Assembly (NCBI GenBank): GCA_013140395.1
Contig: JABFSY010000513.1
Coordinates: 1 to 5,300 of the forward strand
Reading direction: 5' to 3'
Source of the DNA: Cyclobacteriaceae bacterium
GTDB lineage: Bacteria; Bacteroidota; Bacteroidia; Cytophagales; Cyclobacteriaceae
DNA length: 5,300 bases
Shown here piece after piece: positions 1-5,300 of the stretch. The notes under the pieces were generated by a model. The model had not been told where the DNA came from. It was given only the letters and a program-made list of their open reading frames with translations, and ran no database searches. The position numbers and the translations under genes were made by a program. The number at the start of each line of letters is the position of its first letter. The stretch's first letter is position 1.

Positions 1-1222
1 CACCTAAAGAGTGAAACTCCCTCCACAACGTTTCGCTTGTATTACCTGGTAGCGTGTTCTTCCATTCGTACCTCTGATTTCTAATTGGGATTTTTCCATT
101 GCTAATGTGGAAGATAGTGTCATATCGATCGGCATAAACAATGTTGTATCCGGGGATAGCAAGCATGCTCAACGCCATTTTAAACTCCGAAAAGTTTTTT
201 GCTTTGTTCATGCGATACCATTGCTCCAATGCGCGTATTTCCATCAAGGCTCCAGTTCGAATGGCAAAGGCACCTTTGTCTGTCACCAGTGTCGGCCCAT
301 AATTGCTTTCCCAAATATTTTTCTTCACTCCAATCTTAAGGCCTGCTATTTTCACCCGCAATTTTATTCGTGTAGTTTTTAGTTGTTCCCATTGACCATC
401 GAACTTGTATTGCGTTTTATTTTGTGGATTAAGTTCGAGCTGGTACACATCCAATTTATCAGGGTAATTTACAGTGTGCGCCCAACCTAAGTTTTCGTTG
501 CAGCCGTGTAAAATACTTGGAGCTCCCGGAAACAAGGCTCCCAAAATATTCCAGCCTTCCTCACTCGCCAAATGTGCTTCGTACCACGCCACCGGTCCCT
601 CCAGCGGTTGGTGTGAATTGATAGCCAGATATACGTTACCATCCTCTGTCATTTTCGAATTAAAAGCGTAGGCATTAGACCCGCCAGATGCAAATTGGGT
701 TGCAAGCGGAATGGTGCCAGAGGTTATCTCTCGCAACGCTTTATCTGCGCCACTCGAAATCGCTAGCTGCAACACCGAATAAGTGAGCATATCCTTTGGG
801 GTAACCGGGAAAATCTTCTTTAAGAAAACTTCTTTGGGATAAGCTTTTGCGTACGCGTTGATGCCTGCTGCATAACCTTCCAACACGCGCTTGTAGTCGG
901 GCGCAATATCTTTCTCATAGCGCTCTTCAACAATTTTACGGCACTGCAGCAACTGAACGATATAGTCAACAGTAGCGCCTGATTTTCCAGAATAGCTACC
1001 CAACATGGCCTTGCCTGCTAGAAAGCCCTGCTGAATCGTCTTGAAGTCATCCTCCGAATTGGCCCATGCCAAGCCATAGGCAACGGCAGCATCCGTCTTG
1101 GCATAAATGTGTGGCACGCCCCATTTGTCGCGAACGATGTCGATCGTGGATGGGTTAACGTCTTGCGAAACAACTGTTGTTGCTTGAAACAACACAAAAG
1201 CAAATAAGATCCAAAATCTCAT
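1..1222 (-). CDS. Penicillin/AHL acylase family protein (S45 Ntn-hydrolase), 3' end outside window
   Basis: Reading the minus strand from the ATG at 1222 gives 407 residues without a stop to the window edge. Residues 1-19 are a signal peptide (hydrophobic core, cleavage likely at VVS|Q), so the enzyme should act in the periplasm or outside. The early IVRDKWGVPHIYA (29-41) is the usual N-terminal signature of the family. GGSNAYAF (180-187) carries the expected autocleavage site, with Ser182 as new N-terminal nucleophile of the beta chain. Counting Ser182 as beta-1, His204 is beta-23 and Val251 is beta-70, the positions of the catalytic-site His and the oxyanion-hole Val in PvdQ. The later Asn and Arg of the active site would lie beyond the window. 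Family members hydrolyse amide bonds of beta-lactams, acyl-homoserine lactones or other N-acyl amides; the substrate cannot be read from the sequence. The start overlaps the stop of the upstream gene as ATGA, implying cotranslation. Confidence 0.9.
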   Translation of the reverse strand, partial: MRFWILFAFVLFQATTVVSQDVNPSTIDIVRDKWGVPHIYAKTDAAVAYGLAWANSEDDFKTIQQGFLAGKAMLGSYSGKSGATVDYIVQLLQCRKIVEERYEKDIAPDYKRVLEGYAAGINAYAKAYPKEVFLKKIFPVTPKDMLTYSVLQLAISSGADKALREITSGTIPLATQFASGGSNAYAFNSKMTEDGNVYLAINSHQPLEGPVAWYEAHLASEEGWNILGALFPGAPSILHGCNENLGWAHTVNYPDKLDVYQLELNPQNKTQYKFDGQWEQLKTTRIKLRVKIAGLKIGVKKNIWESNYGPTLVTDKGAFAIRTGALMEIRALEQWYRMNKAKNFSEFKMALSMLAIPGYNIVYADRYDTIFHISNGKIPIRNQRYEWKNTLPGNTSETLWREFHSLG

Positions 1223-1605
1223 TCCGTATTTTTTTGTTTGTAAAGCACAACTACTTCAAGCGCTGTGAAGGCGCCATAACAACCTAGATAAAAAACCGCA
1301 TTGCTATTGGCCCCAGCCGGATCCAACTTCAACAGAATAACGATAGCAACACCGCTAAGGATAATTTTTAAAACAACCGACATCAAAAAAGTTCTGACAA
1401 ATTCAGTTGGATCAATGAGGGTGATTTTGTGTAGCACAAAATAGACTAAAACAGTAATCAAGGCAAAGAAGAGCAATATTTCCATCCAATAGGAAGGGGC
1501 CCGATCAACGAGAGAATAGACTTCCAACAATCTTACTGTTATACCAATCAATAAGGCCAACAGCAGCGTCATTCCCGTAAAAAAAAGAAAGCGTTTGCTA
1601 CTCAT
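1219..1605 (-). CDS. Four-helix membrane protein, AtpI-like position in an ATP synthase accessory operon
   Basis: A 128-residue hydrophobic protein with four predicted membrane spans, at about residues 7-26, 41-58, 73-93 and 101-121. It has short loops, a basic N-terminus (MSSKR) and a polar C-terminus (KQKNTE). The only sizeable soluble loop, KITLIDPTEFVRTF (60-73), lies between spans two and three. It begins inside the end of the AtpZ-type gene (eight-base overlap ATGAGTAG) and ends inside the start of the acylase gene (ATGA). Size, topology and place directly after AtpZ match the small protein that often stands before atpB in Bacteroidota, and resemble AtpI, which helps c-ring assembly or magnesium supply in other bacteria. 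I do not see a residue-level AtpI signature, so the functional link rests on context and topology. It could also be an unrelated small membrane protein. Confidence 0.75.
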   Translation of the reverse strand: MSSKRFLFFTGMTLLLALLIGITVRLLEVYSLVDRAPSYWMEILLFFALITVLVYFVLHKITLIDPTEFVRTFLMSVVLKIILSGVAIVILLKLDPAGANSNAVFYLGCYGAFTALEVVVLYKQKNTE

Positions 1606-1801
1606 TGATGGATCGATAGATTCGATAGATCATTCCACCAAAGGACGCAAAAACAAAAAGAAGTAAAAACAGTGGGAAGGTGAACGAAAAATACTGGTCA
1701 ATTTTAAAACCGAGCCAACCAAAAACACCGATGGTAGCCAACAGCTGAAACCCAAGGCTGCTGTACTTTAGAAATAGGTTGGGCTCTTTTTCTCTACTCA
1801 T
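1598..1801 (-). CDS. atpZ: AtpZ/AtpI family two-helix membrane protein
   Basis: A 67-residue protein with two membrane spans (about 13-33 and 42-60), a charged N-terminus (MSREKEPN) and the family-typical turn GFKIDQYF (31-38) between them, with a glycine at the end of helix one and an aspartate four residues later. In other bacteria AtpZ-type proteins are F1Fo ATP synthase accessories; in an alkaliphilic Bacillus AtpZ and AtpI have been linked to divalent cation transport for the synthase. The ATG at 1801 is the first sensible start. No Shine-Dalgarno sequence precedes it, as is usual in Bacteroidota. The gene is first in its unit, lying downstream of the bactofilin terminator, and its last codons overlap the next gene by eight bases. 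The family call is good; the exact cellular role in this phylum is inferred. Confidence 0.83.
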   Translation of the reverse strand: MSREKEPNLFLKYSSLGFQLLATIGVFGWLGFKIDQYFSFTFPLFLLLFVFASFGGMIYRIYRSINE

Positions 1802-1837
1802 GATACTACTTTAGTCATTACCTAGGTGCGTTATTGG

Positions 1838-1845
1838 AAAAGGTA
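1838..1845 (-). promoter_or_regulatory. Weak candidate -7 element for the atpZ unit
   Basis: Because a terminator ends the upstream unit, atpZ should need its own promoter between about 1802 and 1860. Read on the minus strand, TACCTTTT here matches the Bacteroidota -7 consensus TAnnTTTG except at the last base. I could not find a clear TTTG-like -33 partner at the usual distance, so this is only a candidate. The adjacent GTAC-GTA-GTAC (1843-1853) is a short near-palindrome that could equally be chance. Confidence 0.2.
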
Positions 1846-1857
1846 CGTAGTACGCAG

Positions 1858-1891
1858 TAAAATAAAAAGCTGTGGGTTGGTACCCACAGCT
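1858..1891 (-). terminator. Rho-independent terminator after the bactofilin gene
   Basis: A perfect 10-base-pair stem (AGCTGTGGGT at 1868-1877 paired with ACCCACAGCT at 1882-1891, four-base loop) is followed on the minus strand by a T-rich run, TTTTATTTTA, at 1867-1858. It starts about 43 bases past the bactofilin stop. No T-tract follows directly in the plus direction, so the signal points to minus-strand termination. It separates the M23/bactofilin unit from the atpZ unit. Confidence 0.87.
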
Positions 1892-1934
1892 CTGCTTGTT
1901 CAATTATTTTCTTCGGAATTCCGGTAGTCTAAAA

Positions 1935-2363
1935 TTAGTTCAACCGAATCTCTTGCGCATGCGGGGTTCTTGCGCCATTCTCTCCCAATTTAATATCTTT
2001 AATCGGAGATCCCATTTTGCAGCTACCATTAAACAGTGCACCTGGCTCTACTACTAATTTGCCAGTGCTAATATCTCCGTGAATTACAGCAGTGGATTTC
2101 AAAACCAGCAATTCAGAAACGTCAATTTTTCCTTTCACCTCTCCTTCCAAGTCTGCGTTTTGTGCGATGATGTTGCCTTCCACATGGCTGGCATTGCCCA
2201 ATGCTATTTTTGACTTTGACTTGATGTTTCCGATAATTCGGCCTTCGATGCGGATGTTGCCGTACGTTTCAATATTTCCTTCCAACACAGTTCCCTTTCC
2301 AATCACGTTGCTGGAATTGCTGATTTCGTCAGCGGCTCTTTTTTGCTCTTTAGAAGTTAGCAT
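1935..2363 (-). CDS. Bactofilin (polymer-forming cytoskeletal protein)
   Basis: A 142-residue protein with a bactofilin (DUF583) core at about residues 18-117. The core shows the characteristic short beta-helix rungs rich in G, N and I/V: GKGTVLEGNIETYGNI, IEGRIIGNIKSKSKI, HVEGNIIAQNADLEGEVKGKI, AVIHGDISTGKLVVEPGAL. Bactofilins polymerise without nucleotide into filaments at the membrane and position wall enzymes. The charged N-terminal tail (MLTSKEQKRAADE) and a polar C-terminal tail (118-142) flank the core and are probably disordered. It starts ten bases after the stop of the M23 peptidase gene, so the two are very likely one transcript. Bactofilin/M23 pairs controlling cell shape are known, for example CcmA with Csd proteins in Helicobacter pylori. 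A second ATG at 2368 is out of frame, and ATG at 2363 is the start used here. The unit ends at a strong terminator. Confidence 0.94.
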   Translation of the reverse strand: MLTSKEQKRAADEISNSSNVIGKGTVLEGNIETYGNIRIEGRIIGNIKSKSKIALGNASHVEGNIIAQNADLEGEVKGKIDVSELLVLKSTAVIHGDISTGKLVVEPGALFNGSCKMGSPIKDIKLGENGARTPHAQEIRLN

Positions 2364-2373
2364 GGCATGTAGT

Positions 2374-3276
2374 TTAAAAAGTTACAAATTCTTGGGGGTC
2401 GAGTGAATTGCCGTTGTGCCACAGTTCAAAATGTAAATGTGAGCCATCGGTCATCTCTCCACTGTTGCCAACTATAGAGATAATTTCCCCTGCGTTGACA
2501 AAACTACCAACTTTTTTTAATAATCCCGCATTGTGCTTATACACCGAAACGAGGTTGCCCCTGTGTTGCACTGCAATAACGTACCCGGAGTCTTGGGTCC
2601 ACGAGGCCAATATCACAGTTCCTTCTGCTACGCACTTGACAGGCTCATTGGTTTTTGCCACAATGTCCACTCCAAAATGGAGCTTTTTGGCATCATACTT
2701 ATCGCTAACAAAGCCTGAAATAGGTGTAAAGAAGAAGAAACCCTGTAGTTCCCGGTACTTCCTATCATTTAGGGAAACGACCGAAAACTCAGTTTGCTCA
2801 AACTCCTTTCTGAATTGGGAGTCTTCCGCTGTCAACTTCAAGTTGGCCGTTTTCTTGACTGGCACATTATCACCACCCAATAGCTTAACTGGATCGACAA
2901 AGCCACTTGAGGTATCACCACTAAGTATCCGCTGTAAGTTTTGAATGAAAAGATCTTTTCTGTCGACCTCGACAGAAAGCGAGTCAACCTTGATAGCTAA
3001 GGCATATAACTTCTTGTTTTGCTCGGTCTGCTCGTATTTTGGGTCAAACCATTTAGAAAGCAAGGTCTTTGATAAAAAAAGACTGCCCACAAAAATCAAC
3101 AGAAAGGCAGCCGCTGCTACCAATAAAAATTTCGCATAGGTGAAACCAAAGGAGGTCTTCTCAGCGAGATTATCTTCATTGCGAATAACCAGTTGGTATT
3201 TGTTGGTCAATCGCTCCGATATGGTTTTCTTTGGCTTCAAACTGGTTTTTTGTGCAAAATTAGGCAATTCCGACAA
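2374..3276 (-). CDS. Membrane-anchored M23 family metallopeptidase (peptidoglycan endopeptidase), TTG start
   Basis: A 300-residue protein with a cytoplasmic basic N-terminus (1-46), one membrane helix (about 47-69), a periplasmic stalk likely to be helical (about 80-118), a linker, and a C-terminal LytM/M23 domain (about 183-297). All key residues are present: His200 and Asp204 (HFGVD) and His282 (in HLH) as zinc ligands, with His248 (in YKH) and His280 as the catalytic histidines. It should therefore be an active zinc endopeptidase cutting peptide cross-links in peptidoglycan from the inner-membrane side. The reading frame has no ATG upstream: an in-frame TGA lies at 3291-3289, and the only other methionine is Met275 inside the catalytic domain, so TTG at 3276 is the best start. 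No Shine-Dalgarno sequence precedes it. The N-terminal stretch LTNKYQLVIRNEDNLAEKTS resembles that of Bacteroidota relatives as I recall them, which supports a start this far upstream. It is followed by the bactofilin, which probably localises it. Confidence 0.95.
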   Translation of the reverse strand: MSELPNFAQKTSLKPKKTISERLTNKYQLVIRNEDNLAEKTSFGFTYAKFLLVAAAAFLLIFVGSLFLSKTLLSKWFDPKYEQTEQNKKLYALAIKVDSLSVEVDRKDLFIQNLQRILSGDTSSGFVDPVKLLGGDNVPVKKTANLKLTAEDSQFRKEFEQTEFSVVSLNDRKYRELQGFFFFTPISGFVSDKYDAKKLHFGVDIVAKTNEPVKCVAEGTVILASWTQDSGYVIAVQHRGNLVSVYKHNAGLLKKVGSFVNAGEIISIVGNSGEMTDGSHLHFELWHNGNSLDPQEFVTF

Positions 3277-3342
3277 TATATAATTGATTCACAGTTTTTT
3301 ACATTTACAATATGGGGAAATCTTCCCCGTTAACATTAGTTC
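3277..3342. promoter_or_regulatory. Divergent intergenic control region (M23/bactofilin versus SprE-like gene)
   Basis: These 66 bases must hold the 5' signals of both divergent genes unless promoters lie inside the coding regions. On the plus strand TACATTTA (3300-3307) differs from the Bacteroidota -7 consensus TAnnTTTG only in the last base and would start transcription near 3314. A TTG at 3284-3286 is too close to act as a normal -33 element. I found no convincing minus-strand promoter. The region is AT-rich apart from the hairpin described separately. Confidence 0.4.
3314..3328. repeat. Perfect inverted repeat GGGGAA-ATC-TTCCCC in the divergent region
   Basis: Six-base arms GGGGAA (3314-3319) and TTCCCC (3323-3328) surround a three-base centre. 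It is the only GC-rich block in an AT-rich spacer and ends 14 bases before the SprE-like ATG. It could be an operator, or an RNA hairpin at the 5' end of the plus-strand transcript, where it may affect stability or ribosome access. No T-run follows on either strand, so it is not a terminator. Confidence 0.5.
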
Positions 3343-5300
3343 ATGAGATTGGGTACAAGTGACATATGGTTGAGGTTGCTGACAGGCTGTAAATGGCTAC
3401 TCCCGATTTTCATTCTTGTGACCGTTGCTTGTTGGTTCTCGGGTTGTTCCATTGAACAAAACACCATCACGAGCAACGCCTTTCATAATCTAACGGCTCA
3501 TTACAATGGCTACTATTACGCCCGTGAAAAAGCACTAGAAGTTGAAAAAGCAATATTAAAAACACTCGATGATGACCCCACTCAGGTGCTGAGACTGTTT
3601 CCCGCACTCGATACGGTCAAGGCAAAAAGTTATGTAAAAGACACTGATGAAATTATCAAGATGGCCTCGATCTCCATTCAACGCCATCCGAATAGCAAAT
3701 GGGTAGATAACAATTATGTGATGGTGGGTCTTGCTCGCCTGTATGCCTGTGATTTTCAAAACGCCATCCTCACATTCAAGTACGTCAATACAAAAAGTCC
3801 TTCGTACGAAACTCGACATACTGCGCTGCTCTATTTGTTGAGAACTTTTATTGAGCAGGGAGATTTTGATCGGGCTGAAGAAGTTTTTCGATTTCTAGAC
3901 AAGGAGAAACTCATCAGCAAACAAAACGCAAAAAAATTGTACCTGGAGAAAGCCTACTTCTATCAATTGCGAAATGACTATGATCATATGGTGCAAAATC
4001 TATCAAAGGCCGATTCGCTTTTATCGCGGGTAGATCGAAAAGGAAGAATTTATTTTATCATTGGCCAAGTCTACCAAAAACTTGGTTTCAATTCGGAGGC
4101 CTATAACTTCTACCGGAAATGCCTGGCAACCAATCCCGAATATGAAATTGACTTCTATGCACGATTGAACATGGCCCAAGTGGCACGCCTGGAAGATAAA
4201 CGCGATGTGCGTTTGGTGCGAAAGCAATTTGACAAGATGCTTGCGGATAGCAAAAACCTGGAGTTCAGAGACAAAATCTACTTTGAGTGGGGAGAGTTTG
4301 AACGTAAGCAAGGCAATTTGACAGAAGCCATTGCCAACTATCAATCTGCAGCCCATGCAGGCAAAAGCAAACGAATCCAAGGGAACGCTTATCTTCGAAT
4401 CGGTCAACTTCAATTCGATTCGCTGAAAAAATACAGTCTGGCAAAACTGTATTATGACAGTGCGGTGGGTTCTCTCCCAAAAGATTTTGAGAATTATGAA
4501 GCCATCAAAAAACGACAAAAGATTCTTGGCGAGTTTGCAGGCTATACCGAAACAATAACTCTCAACGACAGTTTGCTAACACTTGCCTCGTTCGATTCGC
4601 TCACCCTTCGGAAGCGACTTGATTCTGTTTTTGCTGCCCGTGATAAAAAATTAGCGGCATTGAAAAAGAAAAGAAAAAAGACTGAAAGTGGAAATTCAGG
4701 AGGCGGAAACCAAAATAATTCTTTCTTCAACAATGCTCCTTCCAGCGCTACTTCTGATTGGTATTTTGGGAATAGTGCACTAGTTGCAACGGGGCAAAGT
4801 GAGTTTCAACGGATTTGGGGAGGTGTGGCGCTGGAAGACAATTGGCGAAGATCTAACAAGGCTGCTGCAGCACCCGAAGCAACATTGGCTTCTTTGCGAA
4901 CTGCGGAAGAACCCACCAAGAATAATACCGCTCCGACAACAGTAGAGAAACTCGAAGAGAAATTGGATGAAGTGGGGAAACTAATTGCTCAATTGCCCAC
5001 CACTGAAAAGCAAAAAGAAGAAGCATTGGCAGCGATTGAAAAGGCCTATTTCAAGTTGGGTGACTTGTTTTATTTTCAGCTCGATGAAAAACAAAATGCT
5101 GCTGCATCCTATGAAAAACTGTTGAGCCGGTTTCCCTTATCTGATTTTAGACCAGAAGCACTCTACAAACTCTATCTCATCCACCGGGATACGGATTCAG
5201 AGAAAGCTGCTACCTATGCAAAACAATTGACAGAAACCTATCCTACTTCAACGTTTGCTAAAATATTGGTGAATCCAAACTATCTAAAAGAAACAAGTGT
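3343..5300 (+). CDS. sprE: SprE/PorW-like TPR lipoprotein of type IX secretion and gliding, 3' end outside window
   Basis: The frame is open for 652 residues from ATG 3343 to the window edge; an in-frame TAG at 3337 makes this the earliest start. A lipoprotein signal (hydrophobic 18-33) ends in the lipobox FSG-Cys35, predicting lipidation. Just after it comes FHNLTAHYNGYYYARE (47-62), like the conserved segment after the lipid anchor in SprE/PorW proteins. TPR-type helix pairs run through about 105-405, for example around 254-266, 330-340 and 367-380. A basic, Gly/Asn/Ser-rich linker follows (434-465). Next is a conserved-looking block, from WYFGNSALVATGQSEFQ (starting Trp473) to DNWRRSNK (ending Lys506), then an acidic/Lys-rich stretch and a C-terminal TPR pair from about 568. 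SprE/PorW is needed for type IX secretion, and in Porphyromonas PorW has been reported to connect the PorKN ring with the Sov translocon. The gene is divergent from the M23/bactofilin unit. A generic TPR lipoprotein is the alternative, but the N-terminal and middle blocks argue for SprE. Confidence 0.87.
   Translation, partial: MRLGTSDIWLRLLTGCKWLLPIFILVTVACWFSGCSIEQNTITSNAFHNLTAHYNGYYYAREKALEVEKAILKTLDDDPTQVLRLFPALDTVKAKSYVKDTDEIIKMASISIQRHPNSKWVDNNYVMVGLARLYACDFQNAILTFKYVNTKSPSYETRHTALLYLLRTFIEQGDFDRAEEVFRFLDKEKLISKQNAKKLYLEKAYFYQLRNDYDHMVQNLSKADSLLSRVDRKGRIYFIIGQVYQKLGFNSEAYNFYRKCLATNPEYEIDFYARLNMAQVARLEDKRDVRLVRKQFDKMLADSKNLEFRDKIYFEWGEFERKQGNLTEAIANYQSAAHAGKSKRIQGNAYLRIGQLQFDSLKKYSLAKLYYDSAVGSLPKDFENYEAIKKRQKILGEFAGYTETITLNDSLLTLASFDSLTLRKRLDSVFAARDKKLAALKKKRKKTESGNSGGGNQNNSFFNNAPSSATSDWYFGNSALVATGQSEFQRIWGGVALEDNWRRSNKAAAAPEATLASLRTAEEPTKNNTAPTTVEKLEEKLDEVGKLIAQLPTTEKQKEEALAAIEKAYFKLGDLFYFQLDEKQNAAASYEKLLSRFPLSDFRPEALYKLYLIHRDTDSEKAATYAKQLTETYPTSTFAKILVNPNYLKETS

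Noticed and set aside
107..671. Plus-strand open frames opposite the acylase
   Set aside because: They are antisense to conserved acylase sequence, including the region of the nucleophile and the HTVNYPD motif, and have no recognisable features.
1018..1203. Minus-strand 61-codon open frame near the acylase start
   Set aside because: It is an out-of-frame overlap with the acylase, whose own frame gives a signal peptide and clear family motifs.
1..1222. Possible frameshift or pseudogene in the acylase, since no complete frame ends inside the window
   Set aside because: Translating continuously from 1222 gives 407 codons without a stop and with all expected motifs in one frame; the gene simply runs off the window edge.
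1843..1853. Near-palindrome GTACGTAGTAC before atpZ as an operator
   Set aside because: The arms are only GTAC, itself a palindrome, so a match of this size is likely by chance; it was kept only as a note under the promoter candidate.
2408..2944. Plus-strand open frame of 178 codons
   Set aside because: It lies wholly antisense to the M23 gene, whose motifs and catalytic residues are intact; the plus-strand product is Cys/Pro/Ser-rich with no recognisable domain.
4021..4518. Minus-strand open frame of 165 codons
   Set aside because: Antisense to the TPR array of the SprE-like gene; its composition is that of a shadow frame and it has no supporting context.

Overview
The window looks like chromosomal DNA from a member of the Bacteroidota, most probably of the Cytophagales type. 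The evidence is a SprE/PorW-like lipoprotein (a component of type IX secretion and gliding motility, known only from this phylum), a bactofilin/M23 peptidase pair next to AtpZ-type ATP synthase accessory genes, starts that lack Shine-Dalgarno sequences, and moderately AT-rich composition. Six protein genes fill almost all of the 5.3 kb. No RNA gene, CRISPR array or mobile element was seen.

Layout. Positions 1-1222 (minus) hold the first 407 residues of an exported Ntn-hydrolase acylase of the penicillin/AHL acylase family (S45); the 3' end lies outside the window. It overlaps by four bases (ATGA) a gene for a four-helix membrane protein (1219-1605, minus). That gene in turn overlaps by eight bases a small AtpZ-type two-helix membrane protein (1598-1801, minus). 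These three genes form a tight, probably translationally coupled unit. A strong intrinsic terminator (about 1858-1891, minus) separates them from a second minus-strand unit: an M23 metallopeptidase (2374-3276, TTG start) followed ten bases later by a bactofilin (1935-2363). A 66-base divergent region (3277-3342) contains a perfect GGGGAA/TTCCCC hairpin. It separates the M23 gene from a large plus-strand TPR lipoprotein of the SprE/PorW type (3343 to beyond 5300).

How the parts fit. The M23 peptidase and bactofilin together suggest local peptidoglycan remodelling guided by a cytoskeletal scaffold. The divergent SprE/PorW protein belongs to a large envelope-spanning machine that must pass through the same wall. 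The AtpZ and four-helix proteins are the kind of accessory genes that normally stand just before atpB of the F-type ATP synthase. Here the next gene is instead an acylase, which is the least expected piece of organisation in the window. I see no convincing wholly new system. The most worthwhile leads are the acylase inside an ATP-synthase accessory operon and the shared control region between the wall-remodelling pair and the type IX secretion component.
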